Shown here: positions 24,178 to 34,199 of the stretch, piece by piece | How the letters are laid out: every line of letters begins with the position of its first letter | Position numbering within the stretch: the first letter of the stretch is position 1 | From: Amphimedon queenslandica | Taxonomy: Eukaryota > Porifera > Demospongiae > Haplosclerida > Niphatidae | Direction: 5' to 3' | DNA: 64,000 nt | Assembly (NCBI RefSeq): GCF_000090795.2 | Contig: NW_003546383.1 | Location: 56,737 to 120,736, forward strand | Notes under the pieces: model-generated | The model's database searches: none | What the model saw: only the letters and a program-made list of their open reading frames with translations | Told to the model about the DNA's origin: nothing | Made by a program: the position numbers and the translations under genes

Positions 24178-25762
24178 ACCTGATGCGACTAATCGTTTCA
24201 TCATTTGGGCTTTGTTTTAGATTGATGTTGAATGTACTTTCGATTTCTCATTGCTACTGTTATTCAGTTTTATGGTAGAATTTATGATAGGAGTGAGTTA
24301 TAAGACAATTATTATTTGACACTGGGTCTTACATGATGCGAAAAGTACCACTAATTTTTTATCATTTGTTTCTTCATTTCTCAGTTTTATACTTTGGTGT
24401 ATACCAGGAGCGACTGATCACACAGTTGTTAATGTTTGACGTTTGTTTTTAAACAATTTCCTGTACTACTAACTTCTTACTATATATCCATTTCTTAGTT
24501 TCAGAGTAAGGTGTATCCAGAAGTGACAGATCAAATTGTGTTCTGATCATTTATGGTTGGTTTTAAAATATTTCTTGTACTTTGTGACTTATATTTGTTT
24601 CTTTTGCTTATAAATTTCATGTAGTTTTAGTTCATACCTGGGTTGATTTAGTTTTATTCTCTTAGGTTGTTCTTTAAATATTTTTTAAGTTCCACTTCAC
24701 TCATGTTTCTTATTTCCCCATTTTCATTTGAGGTGTATACATAAAGTAACTCATCAGACTGGGTGGGTTTTCATCATTTATGTCCATTTTAATATAAGTC
24801 TTAATTTACTTTTGACTTATCTTTACTTGTTTCTTCTTTGAATTCATGGTACCCTTTATACTAGGAGTCTCAGACAAAATTAATTTCATAATAGTTCTAG
24901 AAATTATGTTTAATGCTAGACTTACTTTTTTCTGTTTCTTCATTTCTCAGTTTCATATGTTGTATACTATGAGTGACTGTTTACACCGAGTTCCTATCAT
25001 TTGAAATTTGTCTTACAAAGATGCTTGCTCTCATTTTGGATCTGTTGCTTCTATTTATTGTAAATACCAGGAGTCAGTTATTCGACCGAGTTCTAGTCAT
25101 TAGATGTTCCACTTACCTCTCAATCTTTTTCTTCACTCAGTTTCAAGCTATAGTTTGTACCAGGAGTAACTGATGAGATCTAATTTGTATTAATTTTGTC
25201 ATTTTAAGATTTGTTACTGAAATGTTTAATGTTCCACTCATTATTTGCTTTTTTAGGTCTTTAGCATGGTTTAGACCAGGAATGAGTGATCTGATTGAGT
25301 TTTTATCATCTGGTGTAAGTTTTAACAGTTTTGTTTATACAGACTTCTTTTTGTTTCTGAACATCTCAGTTTCACAGTCTAGTTTGTACTAGTAATGCCT
25401 GACATGACTGCATTCTCATATTTTGCAGTTCATTACTTACATGTTTTATGTACTACTTATAATACTCTATTTGCTTCTACCTTATAGTTTCATGGTACAG
25501 TTTATACCATGAGTGACTGATCAGACCGAGTTTTTGCCATTTGAGTTAGGTCTTAAAAATGATACTCTATGTACTGCTGACTCATAGTATAGTTGAAAAT
25601 ACGATAAGTGACAGATCAGACTGAGTGCTCATTATTTCAAGTCGGTTTTGAAATGATTTTTTACTTCTTAATATTCATTTCTTTTCTCAGTTTTATGATG
25701 TAGTTTATACCAGGAGTGACTTTTCAGACCAAGTTCTTATCATTGATGTGGGTTTTAAAATC

Positions 25763-25980
25763 TTATTATAATTGACAAAAGGTACGTTATGGCGAATAGG
25801 AAAATTACTCTGATAGCCTAAGAAATCTAACTTCCAGAGCTTAATTTATTATAAAATTAGTTTAGAGTATGCAATGCAAACAGTAACTGTCACATTTAGA
25901 AACAAATCTAACAGCACTCACAGGTTGATATTTTTTATTATAAAATTCGCCACAAGGTACCATTTGTCAATTATGGTCAC
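25763..25980 (+). mobile_element. 218-bp MITE in higher-order repeat 2
   Basis: Inverted ends: ATAATTGACAAAAGGTACGT (from 25768) and, reversed, ATAATTGACAAATGGTACCT (to 25975), each followed by a GGCGAAT core. It is absent from the matching unit near 17375. The flanks suggest a short AAAT-like duplication, which is not certain. Confidence 0.8.
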
Positions 25981-26550
25981 AAATGATGCTTTACTTACTG
26001 CTCACTACTTCTTTTCTAAGTTTCATTTTATAGTTTATTGCTAGAGATTGATCACACTGCATTGTCATTAAGTGATTTTGGCTTTTAAATGATGTAACAT
26101 GTACACTGACCTTGCACTATTTGTTTCCTTTCAATTACATAGTATCTTCAAAATACCTAAAGTGACTTATGCGACAGAGTTCTTATCATCTGAGGTTGGT
26201 TTTTAAAATGATTTGTCACGTTTTAGTACTAACTTCTTTCGGTTAGTTTTCCCCCCGGTTCATACCTTAGCACTACCGGAGTGATCATACAGTCCTTATC
26301 AATTTTGATTAATTTGTGACGTTCCACGCATTACTAATTTCTCAGTACTTTACTCTTTTTTCCTCACTTTCACAGCATAGTTTTTACCAGAATTGACTGA
26401 TCAGACAGAGTTATTATTACTGAAAGTTGCAAAATAATGTGTTATGAACTACTACTCACCCATTTCTTTTCTCAATTTTAAAGTATAATTCAAATTACCA
26501 GTAATAACAGATGAGACTAAGTTCTTATCATTTCAGTTTCGAATTTAAAT

Positions 26551-26751
26551 TAGAGTATAGTTTAAAATTTTGATGAAAAAATTTTGTAAATATTGCATTT
26601 TTTCACGATCAATTAAAATCTGTGAAAATTGATTCAATACCATTCAAGATGGCCAATAAGTTGAAAGACAACAAAAAGTAAAGCCACGAAATTGATTTTT
26701 AAACAGATCCACAAAATTTTTGGGCCAGGAGAATTTTCTACACTATTGTAG
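26551..26751 (+). mobile_element. MITE family 1, copy in higher-order repeat 2
   Basis: Same insertion point as 17961-18167 (after GAAT(T/C)TAAAT, before CTCATGTTCT) and the same internal blocks, such as GCCAATAAGTTGAAAGAC(A/C)A and AAAGCCACGAAATTGATTTT. It is a paralogue by block duplication, not an independent insertion. Confidence 0.8.
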
Positions 26752-27540
26752 CTCATGTTCTACATTCTCAAATTGGTTTTTTGTTCACTGTGTGTGTAGT
26801 TTAAACTAGGACTGACCATCTGGGTTCTTATCACTTGAAGTAGGTTTTAAGATGATTTCCTGTACTTTTTTTTCTCTTCGTTGCTTCTTTCGACAGAGTC
26901 ATGCTGTAGTTCTTTTAAAAACCTTAAGTGACAAAATTCTTCAAGTCATTTTAGATTTTTTCCATAAAATTCTTCATTTTCCTAATAATTCTTTCATTTG
27001 GGCTTTGTTCTATGCTTTGTGTACTTATACCATAATTTAGAGATCAGACAGTTCTTGTCATTCAACGTTGGCTTTTAAATTGTTTCATGTACTACTAATT
27101 TGTCACTATTTGTTTTTCTCCTCAATTCATAGCATAGTTAATACAAGGACTGATCAAACTCAGTTTTTATCATTTGAAGTTTTAAAATGATGTTTCATGA
27201 ATAACTAACTTCTTTCACTTGTTTCTTTATTTCTGTTTTATAGTATGTTTACACCTGAAGTGAGTAATCAAACTTTATTGTAAAATAATATTCCATGTAC
27301 TTTAGACTTCTAGCTATTTGTTTCTTTCTACTTTTAAGTTTCATAATGTACTTTATACCTGAACGGACTGAGTTTCATCATTGGCAGTTGTTTTTTAAAA
27401 GTAATGTTCCATGTCTCTCCATTTGTCTTTTTCCATTTTCATAGTGTCTTGTATATCTAAAGTAACTCAACACACTGGGTTTTTATCATTTGAAGTTAGT
27501 TTCAATATGATGCTTCGTGTAATTCTTAGTTTTGACTTAT

Positions 27541-27625
27541 TTGTTTCTTAGGTAGAGTTTATACCAAGAGTCATGAATCATTTGTTTCTTAGGTAGAGTT
27601 TATACCAAGAGTCATGAATCAAACT
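27541..27625 (+). repeat. 42-bp local tandem duplication in the satellite
   Basis: TTGTTTCTTAGGTAGAGTTT.. to ..CCAAGAGTCATGAATCA occurs twice in immediate succession without differences, which marks a recent event in an otherwise old array. Confidence 0.9.
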
Positions 27626-29389
27626 TATTTGAGGTCAGTTTTTGAAACGATGTTTAGTGTTTGACTTACTTTTTATCTGTTTCTTCTGTTTTCAGTTTCA
27701 TAACATGTATGCTGTAAGTGGCTGGTTAGACTTAATTCTTATGATTTGAGGTTGGTTTTATGATGTGTTATATGCTACTCATTTTTGATCTGTTGCTTCT
27801 CATAGTATACACCACAAGTAACTGATTGGACAGAGTTAAATTCTTTGTGGTAAGTGATTGAAATGTTTTGTTTTGCTTCTCACTATTTCTTGTTTTCTCA
27901 GTTTTATAGTATAGTTTATACCTGGAGTGATTCATAACATACAATTCGTTATAATTTTATATTAGAGGTTGTTTATTGAAATGTTTCATGTTCTACTTAT
28001 CACTAATTCTTTCTTAGGTTTATAGTATGGTTCAACTTGGAGACTAATCTGACTGAATTCTTATTATGTGATGTTACTTCTTAAGGATACTCCATTTTCA
28101 CTGACTTTTAACTATTTTTTTCTCAATTTCATAGTATAGTATGTACCAGTCCTGACTGACATGACTACATGTTCATATTATGTGGTTGTCTTAAATTGAT
28201 GTCTCATGTACCACTTACATGTATTTAATTCATCATTTCACAGTTTCTTGGTACAGTTGATTGCGGTCTAACAATAATGTTTTACGTACTACTGGCTTTT
28301 TTCAATGTTTCTTCTTTCTCAGTTGCATAGCATCAATTACAGTTTCAGAAGAAACTGATCAGACTAAATTCTTATTATTTGACTTTGGTGTTGCAATGAT
28401 GTTTATGAACTACTGACTTTTCACTCTGCTTCTTGTTTTCTCAGTTTCATACCATAGGTTATACCAAAAGTGACTAAACAGACTGAGTTCTTATCATTTG
28501 AGGTAGGTTTTAACATGATAATTTATGTATTCTGACATACCTGATGTAACTCATCATTCTATCATTTGGGCTTTGTTCTATAATGTCATGTACCTTCGAC
28601 TTCCCACTATTTCTTACAATTAAGTTTAAAGATTGTATTTATGTATATCATCAGTCAGTCCGTGTTCGAATCATTTGACAAACTTTTTAAAATGTTTTTG
28701 GTACCACAAAATTTCCACTATTTGTTTTCTTTCTCACTATTATAGTACCAGGAGTAACTGATCCGTCTGAGTTCTGATCATTTGCAATTAGTTTTAAAAA
28801 TTAATGATGTGTCAACTTAAATTCTCATTTTCATTTGTTTCACAGTATGATGTGCACCAAAAGTGAGCGATCTTACATTTAAGTTGTTTTTAAATGTTTT
28901 ATGCATTTTGACTTCTATTTGTTTCTAAATTTTATGATGTAGTTTCTACCTCAAGTGACTGGGTTTAATAATTTGAGGCTTTTTCCACGTTTCATGTTTC
29001 ATTCCACATTTTCATAGTTTGTTGGCAGATTTTTTATCATTTGAAGTTTGTTATGATGCTTAATGTACTTTAGACTTTTTTCACCAATTGTTTTTTTTTT
29101 CAAATACATGACAGTTTATGTAAAGAGAAACTAATTAACCTCGTTTGAGGCTGAATTTTGAGATGACTTTAAGTGTTTGACACACTTTTCATCTGTTGTT
29201 TTTCTAGTTTCATGTTGTGGTATATACCATGAGTGACTGATGACACTGTTCCTGTCATTTGAGGCTGCTTTTATAATGACGTTAATATACAACTCACTTT
29301 TGATTTGTTGCTCCTTTCATAGTATTCTTCATTTTCAAGATAATTTATTCATTGAGTTTTAACTAAAATAACCTAAGGAAATGAATCAG

Positions 29390-29650
29390 AACATTGTTGC
29401 AATGATGAGTACCACGCCCAATGGACCTTGTGCGTTGAACCTTCTAATTAACGCGCATCTCTCAACTGGAGTAAGATGGTGGATCTTTTGGTGAACAGGC
29501 AGGCTGAACATTTTCCTTTTCTATCAAGTCACCATTATCTTAGGAACCACTTTTATTTCTTTTTGTTTCATGACACTATTTCTCCTGTATGCTCTTTGGT
29601 TGTTGTTTAGGCTTTTTAAGCAGTTTTTATAGGCCTAATAACACGATGTC
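29390..29650 (+). repeat. Dispersed repeat (family 3), plus-strand copy
   Basis: Shared with the reverse strand of 35265-35480: CAATGGACCTTGTG, CTTCTAATTAAC(G/A)(C/T)GCA, CTTAGGA(A/G)CCACTTT, TTTTAAGCAGTTTTTATAGG. No ORF. The class is unknown. Confidence 0.75.
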
Positions 29651-29785
29651 CAGAAATCTACAGTGCTGTACGGACCAGACTTAAAAAATAATGATATTCA
29701 TAGTTCAATTAATTATTGTAATTATACTGATTATCAATAATTAAGTGTTGTCACAGTAACAAACAATGGCGCATTAATGTAAACA

Positions 29786-30064
29786 AAATAAAACTCCTGG
29801 ATTCTACAAGGAGTTTCATGAAAATGAAAAAATAGTGGATGATGTAGGATTTGTGACAAGTAATGGTGTTCAAGATAGTGTTTATGAGGTGGAGAGGTTG
29901 GTTGAGAAAAGAATTAAGGAGGTAGGTACTTTGTAGGCTAGTATATTGTTAGTGATTGTACTGTCATACAGGGTCATACATGGTACTTGGTTCTGTGGAA
30001 GGGATACTCTAAAGAAGAATCATTATCGGTACCATCTTATTATGTCTCTTGCTATAAGATACAC
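29786..30064 (+). CDS. Chromodomain fragment, two exons with a 50-bp intron
   Basis: The upstream exon, open from about 29786, ends in VYEVERLVEKRIKE at 29921. A GTAGGT donor follows, and a CATACAG acceptor ends at 29971. The next exon (from 29972) continues in phase 0 as GHTWYLVLWKGYSKEES, then SVPSYYVSCYKIH and a TGA at 30062-30064. Together this is a clear chromodomain: the YEVE opening, the YLVxWKGY strand, and the acidic loop. Tyr, Trp and Tyr of the methyl-lysine cage are in place. The usual TWEP is replaced by SLSVP, and the frame stops soon after. Chromodomains read methylated histone lysines, in host proteins (HP1/CBX-like) or at the integrase end of chromoviral retrotransposons. No integrase is seen nearby, so I cannot choose. 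No convincing start codon is visible. An open downstream stretch (30109-30270, ..FGVLLDDISSLRSDLQ) may be a further exon. Confidence 0.6.
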
Positions 30065-30279
30065 TGAACTGAGAACTGGGACCGGTCAACAGTTTTCTTG
30101 TTTTATTTGTAGGTTATATCATGAACCAGAACCAAGCTTCGGAGTACTATTAGATGACATAAGTAGCCTAAGATCAGATTTGCAGAATAGTCTAAATTCT
30201 GGTCATTTAAACTATCCATCACTTTTCATTGTCACTTATTCAATTTTTTTTGTAAGATATGGTACGGTCTGTTAAATCT

Positions 30280-31450
30280 AAACCAGGCAAGCTCTATTAC
30301 AGGAGTGATTTCTCAATGACATTTTGAGAATGATTTTTTTAGTCATTATAACAAACATAGTGAAGGCTGCTAAGTTTTTTTTCCGATCTACATGTACAGC
30401 CATGTTGTCTTGCATATAAAGTCATTCAATTCTGACAAGTCATATAGTAACAGAAGTTTCACTGAGACCCTGACAGTTGGCTTAGTGAAACATTATACAG
30501 AGTGAACTGAATAACTTTTATGTTAGTATGATACACGAGATAACTGTGTGTGTGGATGTGTGTACTAATAGTTATAAAAAACTGAACTTATCACAGTGAA
30601 GACAGTATTTGTCTTGCTCTGTCGATCTATCTTCATCGGCTAGCATGCAAGGTAAAGCCAATTTCCTTCCCTTTTCTATTATGCCTTCTTTCCAGTAAGT
30701 TAAATCATGCTTGTTGTACTTTCACTTCTTTCTCTTGCTGTCATGTAGCTCTCTCTATTCGATGTCAGATGATGTCTCTGGGGGCATCACAGTGGTTACT
30801 GGAGAAGTAATGCTTTCTAGCTGTGTTGTTATTCTTCTCCTACAATGAAAATGAAAGGTTCCCTGATAAAAATGGTGGTATGACTACCTTGACTGGCAAT
30901 TTTTTTTGTGCCCTTGAGGTGTCTCATCGAAGAAGGTACATGAAAGGCCAATACATGCATGTATGGCATCACATTGGACTTGCTGTAGCCATTGTATGGG
31001 AAGGTGATAAAGTCCCTAATCCACTGTATTGCCTATTGCATAAATTTATTGTATTAATTATTTTTATTGATGCTAGTTAATTTACTTTCCCTTGCACTTC
31101 ATGTATTTCTTCCTCAGTTAGATTGGGTGTGCCAATGAGCTGATAGATATCTTTGAAATCCTGTAACGCAAATGTAACAATTGGAATTGTAATATACAAA
31201 CAACCCAGTGTTTCATTAGTTTTCTTCCCAATTGCTCATTAAAAATTTCTGTAAACTTTGCTGGTAATTTATGCAGCAATTTCTTCCTGTCAATGCTGTG
31301 TAGTGATGTCTACTGCAGTTCATCTCTTTTACACTTGGAAGACCATATTTGTGCATAACACTATGCCACAACTATTAATTTTTTAACTCAGGCAGTTCCA
31401 ATAAAATTACTTGGTTTATGAATCCAACCGACTCCAATTTTTGGAAAATT
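30280..31450. other. No supported gene
   Basis: Open frames up to 85 codons exist at 30823-31080 on the plus strand and shorter ones on the minus strand near 31200-31400. None shows a domain I recognise, and no repeat partner was spotted. Confidence 0.5.
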
Positions 31451-31472
31451 AAAATTAATTTAAATTTTCTAA

Positions 31473-31521
31473 TGCGCATGCGCAGTACCACGTGATGGGT
31501 GTGGCTAGATTCAAAATGGCG
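31473..31521 (+). promoter_or_regulatory. Promoter-like cluster: NRF1 palindrome, CACGTG E-box, YY1-like site
   Basis: A perfect TGCGCATGCGCA (NRF1-type) lies at 31473-31484, a CACGTGAT E-box at 31489-31496, and TCAAAATGGCGC (YY1-like) at 31511-31522 overlapping an ATG. These three motifs packed in 50 bp of otherwise AT-rich DNA is the architecture of TATA-less housekeeping promoters in animals. NRF1 sites often precede genes for mitochondrial proteins. Function is inferred only. Confidence 0.5.
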
Positions 31522-31662
31522 CTAAATGTATTTGTTACTGTTAAAAGAGCAAGCTTCTCTATCTTAACCTTCCACCGTATGTCAAATCTCTGTGGCATCT
31601 CGTTAGAGCAGCCATTCATGTTAATTAAGCCTACACTCACAGAAGTTGCTAGAGTATCTTGA
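31516..31662 (+). CDS. Possible first exon or small ORF behind the NRF1/YY1 cluster
   Basis: A 48-codon frame starts at the ATG embedded in the YY1-like site. The peptide (MALNVFVTVKRASFSILTF..) has Lys/Arg and Ser/Thr but no acidic residue in its first 29 positions, like a mitochondrial presequence. That would fit the NRF1 site, but no mature domain follows before the TGA, and I see no good splice donor. It could be a truncated gene, a first exon with a missed donor, or chance. Confidence 0.3.
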   Translation: MALNVFVTVKRASFSILTFHRMSNLCGISLEQPFMLIKPTLTEVARVS

Positions 31663-31669
31663 TAGTTTG

Positions 31670-32680
31670 TTTTAAAAAGGTGTGGTTGACTAACAATTAT
31701 TAAAGTTAATTAATGAGTAGTTAATTAATTTTATTGTTTATATTTTAATTTATTCCGACCGGCCTGCTCTATTTTAGAGAAAAAAATTCCGTAAAACAAG
31801 TAATTTAGTTTGAATTGCCTGAAGTGAAAATTACAAGAGATGTAATTGACTGTTACTAAATCTATATATCATGTGCTACATTTTGCAGCAATATCTCTTG
31901 AATCTTGTGCTTTTACAATCCAAATTAGATCTTGGATCAAGATATATGTGATTCTCAACATTAGGTGTGACTCATCAATTACCACCTACATGTATAATAG
32001 ATCGTACATAATACTTTGATTGGCAAACCTGTCATATTAATTAATGGTTGATGGAGAACACCGAAAGACTGAATTAGCACAAGACACAAGTGAAGCAAGG
32101 GATTGAGCCTGGTTTATCTCATATTTTTCTGGTAGAACACTGATGTCAAATCTGTTGTGTTATCTTGTATAGCCAGTTATTGTAATTAATCATCTCACCT
32201 CATATCCTTTTTCATTGTACAATATCAGCAGGCATAATTAGCATTGGCTGCAATTAGTCGCAAAAGTAGTAGTAAAAACTGAGGTGTAGGTTACTAATAA
32301 ATCACTACAATTATTCTAACCTTATAATCTCCAAAAAAATAATTAAATGCTGTACGACTTGCCTTCAACAGTTATTTGATTATTTGTGATTGTATCATTA
32401 ATTTCTTTTAGGACTGGAGAAAACACTTTTTAATGTTTCATACTTTTCCTCTCCCCAAATCACAGCTAAGGTATGTGTACCTATTATTGTTTTAAAATTA
32501 CTTTCATCATGTTTCATTACCTATGGTGGAAGAAGACTTGGGATCTAGCAAAGGGAATGAAAATGACAGCAGGATGAACAATGCTGATCTGTAAAAAGGA
32601 GCTCCATCACCAGATATCTTCAATTCAATTAGAGACTCCAACTCTTGACCAGCATGTATTAGTAAACAGCGTAATGACCG
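31670..32680. other. AT-rich sequence, no supported feature
   Basis: TTAATTAA-rich stretches at 31700-31740 and otherwise unremarkable sequence. I see no domain or repeat. Confidence 0.5.
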
Positions 32681-32686
32681 TTGAAG

Positions 32687-32953
32687 TTAATCTGTGAAAA
32701 ACACGTACCATCTATTTTGAAGGGGTTTAATATTGACTCTTGATAAAAGGGTTTTTCTGAGACAATTTACCTTGTATGAGTGAGGAAGAGATTTATCTAA
32801 CATAGAGAGCTCGTGGTAAAAGTCATCAGATACTCCATATGACTTCAAAAAGTACAGGATTTCATGTGTTGCATTATCTTCTGCCCTGTAAGTGGAGACA
32901 TAGACAATGATGAGGGTGATAATTTCAGAGAAAGAAGAGGCAGACAATATCAA
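32687..32953 (-). pseudogene. Fragment of an unidentified gene, minus strand
   Basis: An 88-codon frame contains ATHEILYFLKSYGVSDDFYH and SLPHSYKVNCLRKTL. Alternating charged and hydrophobic residues look like real protein, and the YHELS..LP.SYKV pattern recalls repeat-encoded proteins of invertebrate genomes, but I cannot name the family. No start or stop context supports a complete gene. Confidence 0.3.
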
Positions 32954-33029
32954 GACAAGTGAATTCTGTGAAGAGGTGGAGCTTTGTGAAAGAGGCGAAG
33001 ATGTACATGCATCAGATGAAGAGACAGTT

Positions 33030-33960
33030 AATGGATAATCAAAAGTGATTGTTTCGCTCTGAGGCAGTCTTTTTGAAAGGAAATAGACTTCAAATTCAGA
33101 TGATAGGAGTCGCCAAACTTAAATGTTTCTCGTGTTGACTCTCTCAATGATGCTAGTTTCCTTTGCTGTTGCCGTTTCAGGGGCGGATCCAGGATTTTGC
33201 AAATGGGAGGATTGAGAGAAAAAATGGCGCGCGAAACGTGCCAAAATTTTGGCCACATCCCCTTTTTGGCACTATTTTGTGGTTAAAATTACGTGAAAAT
33301 CAACTTTTCTACCATTTTTGGAGCTCATTCTTTATTAATTATATTCATTAAACACAGTAATGTTGCTATATAAACTAGATAGTTAGCACTTTAACCACTG
33401 TTGCAACAATAAAAACATGAAAAATTTTTTGAGTTAGAATGTTTTGGGGGGGTTGCAACCCCACAAACCCCCCTAGATCCACCCCTGCGTTTATACACCT
33501 CAACAATTCACCTTCAATTGTTAGTAGCTGGGTTACTTTGCTACAGTCTTTCAAACTCTTTATCTTTCTCTTGTAATGCATTTCTATATGTACATATGTA
33601 ATTATGATAACACTACACGTACATGATTACCTCAGAATTTCAAAGGACTCATGTTATCAACAATATCCTCTGCATTTACTTTTATCAGGGCTGATTTACT
33701 TAGCAATATCTTTCTATTTGAATTTTTTCTTACATTCATTGTGAGTTGTGCTCCTTCTATATTTAAGAGAACCAACAAGGAGTCTGAAATTTGAACTCCT
33801 GTGATGTTGCAGTTCAGCTGACTGACAGACAATAGATGTGGAAGTGCTGCTTTTCTTAACTGCATACCACTTATACTGCAACTGCGATAATACAGCTGTA
33901 ATGATTGACAGCGCAGAAAAGTGCACCACTCTGATGCGGTAATACCAGAAAGGTTTTACT
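33030..33960 (-). pseudogene. Broken gene with LRR-like and coiled-coil segments, split by a MITE
   Basis: Read on the minus strand, 33955-33640 gives leucine-rich text (LRCQSLQLYYRSCSISG, LLVLLNIEGAQLTM..) that looks like irregular leucine-rich repeats. About 33580-33490 gives QEKDKEFERL and then IVEVYKR, a coiled-coil-like stretch, interrupted by stops. Removing the MITE and one target copy joins IVEVYKR directly to QQQRKLASLRESTRE in the same frame (33177 downward). The join supports a once-coding sequence. An NLR-like receptor is one possibility, but no NACHT or death-fold domain is visible. Confidence 0.35.
33178..33487. mobile_element. 310-bp MITE with CAGGGGYGGATCYAGG ends and 5-bp target duplication
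   Basis: The left end CAGGGGCGGATCCAGG and the reversed right end CAGGGGTGGATCTAGG differ at two positions. Both flanks are CGTTT (33173-33177 and 33488-33492), an exact 5-bp target duplication. The interior has GGGGGGGTTGCAACCCC-like palindromic sequence near the right end and no ORF. The terminal sequence is of a type common in animal genomes. I do not assign a superfamily. Confidence 0.9.
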
Positions 33961-34199
33961 AATAATATGAATAATAAAAACAGCCTATTAAAGCCTGAAA
34001 GTTCTATTGTTAAGGCCAGAGTGAAACTAAGAATATATTTTTATGAATAGCAGAGATGTTTCTAAATAAAATTAAAAATTATTCATATGGTACATGCATA
34101 AATGTAAAATGGCTTCAGTTAAGTGTCCATCGAAGTGGTTTTTTCTACACTTCCATCTTCATGAATTGAGTAACCTAAGACAGAAATAGTTAAGTTAAA

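Larger units (their letters stand above)
20280..28895 (+). repeat. Higher-order repeat, copy 2 (~8.6 kb)
   Basis: Tandem partner of 12776-20279. The junction at 20279/20280 joins satellite matching about 28890 to satellite matching 12776. It is about 1.1 kb longer than copy 1. Three insertions absent from copy 1 (22973-23582, 23962-24177, 25763-25980; about 1.04 kb in total) account for nearly all of that difference. Confidence 0.85.
10693..29325 (+). repeat. Giant degenerate satellite array, ~120-bp unit
   Basis: Roughly 140 head-to-tail units of about 110-130 bp. Each unit carries, in order, a pyrimidine tract ending CTCAG, TTTCATAGTATAGTTTATAC, CAGGAGTGACTGATCAGACT, GAGTTCTTATCATTTGAGG, TTGGTTTTAAAATGATG, TTTCATGTACTACTGACTTC, and TCACTATTTGTTTC. 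The CTGATCAG palindrome is common to most units. All units read in the same direction and diverge strongly from each other. No frame stays open for more than about 110 codons and the longer frames have no domain, so this is not a coding array. It is interrupted by small MITEs listed separately and by a 10-base gap. It could be a centromeric or heterochromatic satellite, or the remains of a tandemly multiplied exon/intron module. Confidence 0.95.

Noticed and set aside
28660-28690. GTTCGAATC as a tRNA B box
   Set aside because: It lies inside a satellite unit and no A box or acceptor stem can be paired with it.
10693-29325. Open frames of 60-110 codons inside the satellite (for example 16842-17174 and 21268-21570) as possible genes
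   Set aside because: They are Phe/Leu/Ser-rich translations of the T-rich repeat, do not recur in phase between units, and contain no domain.
10693-29325. CRISPR-like array of regularly spaced repeats
   Set aside because: The units are contiguous degenerate repeats without unique spacers, in a eukaryotic setting.
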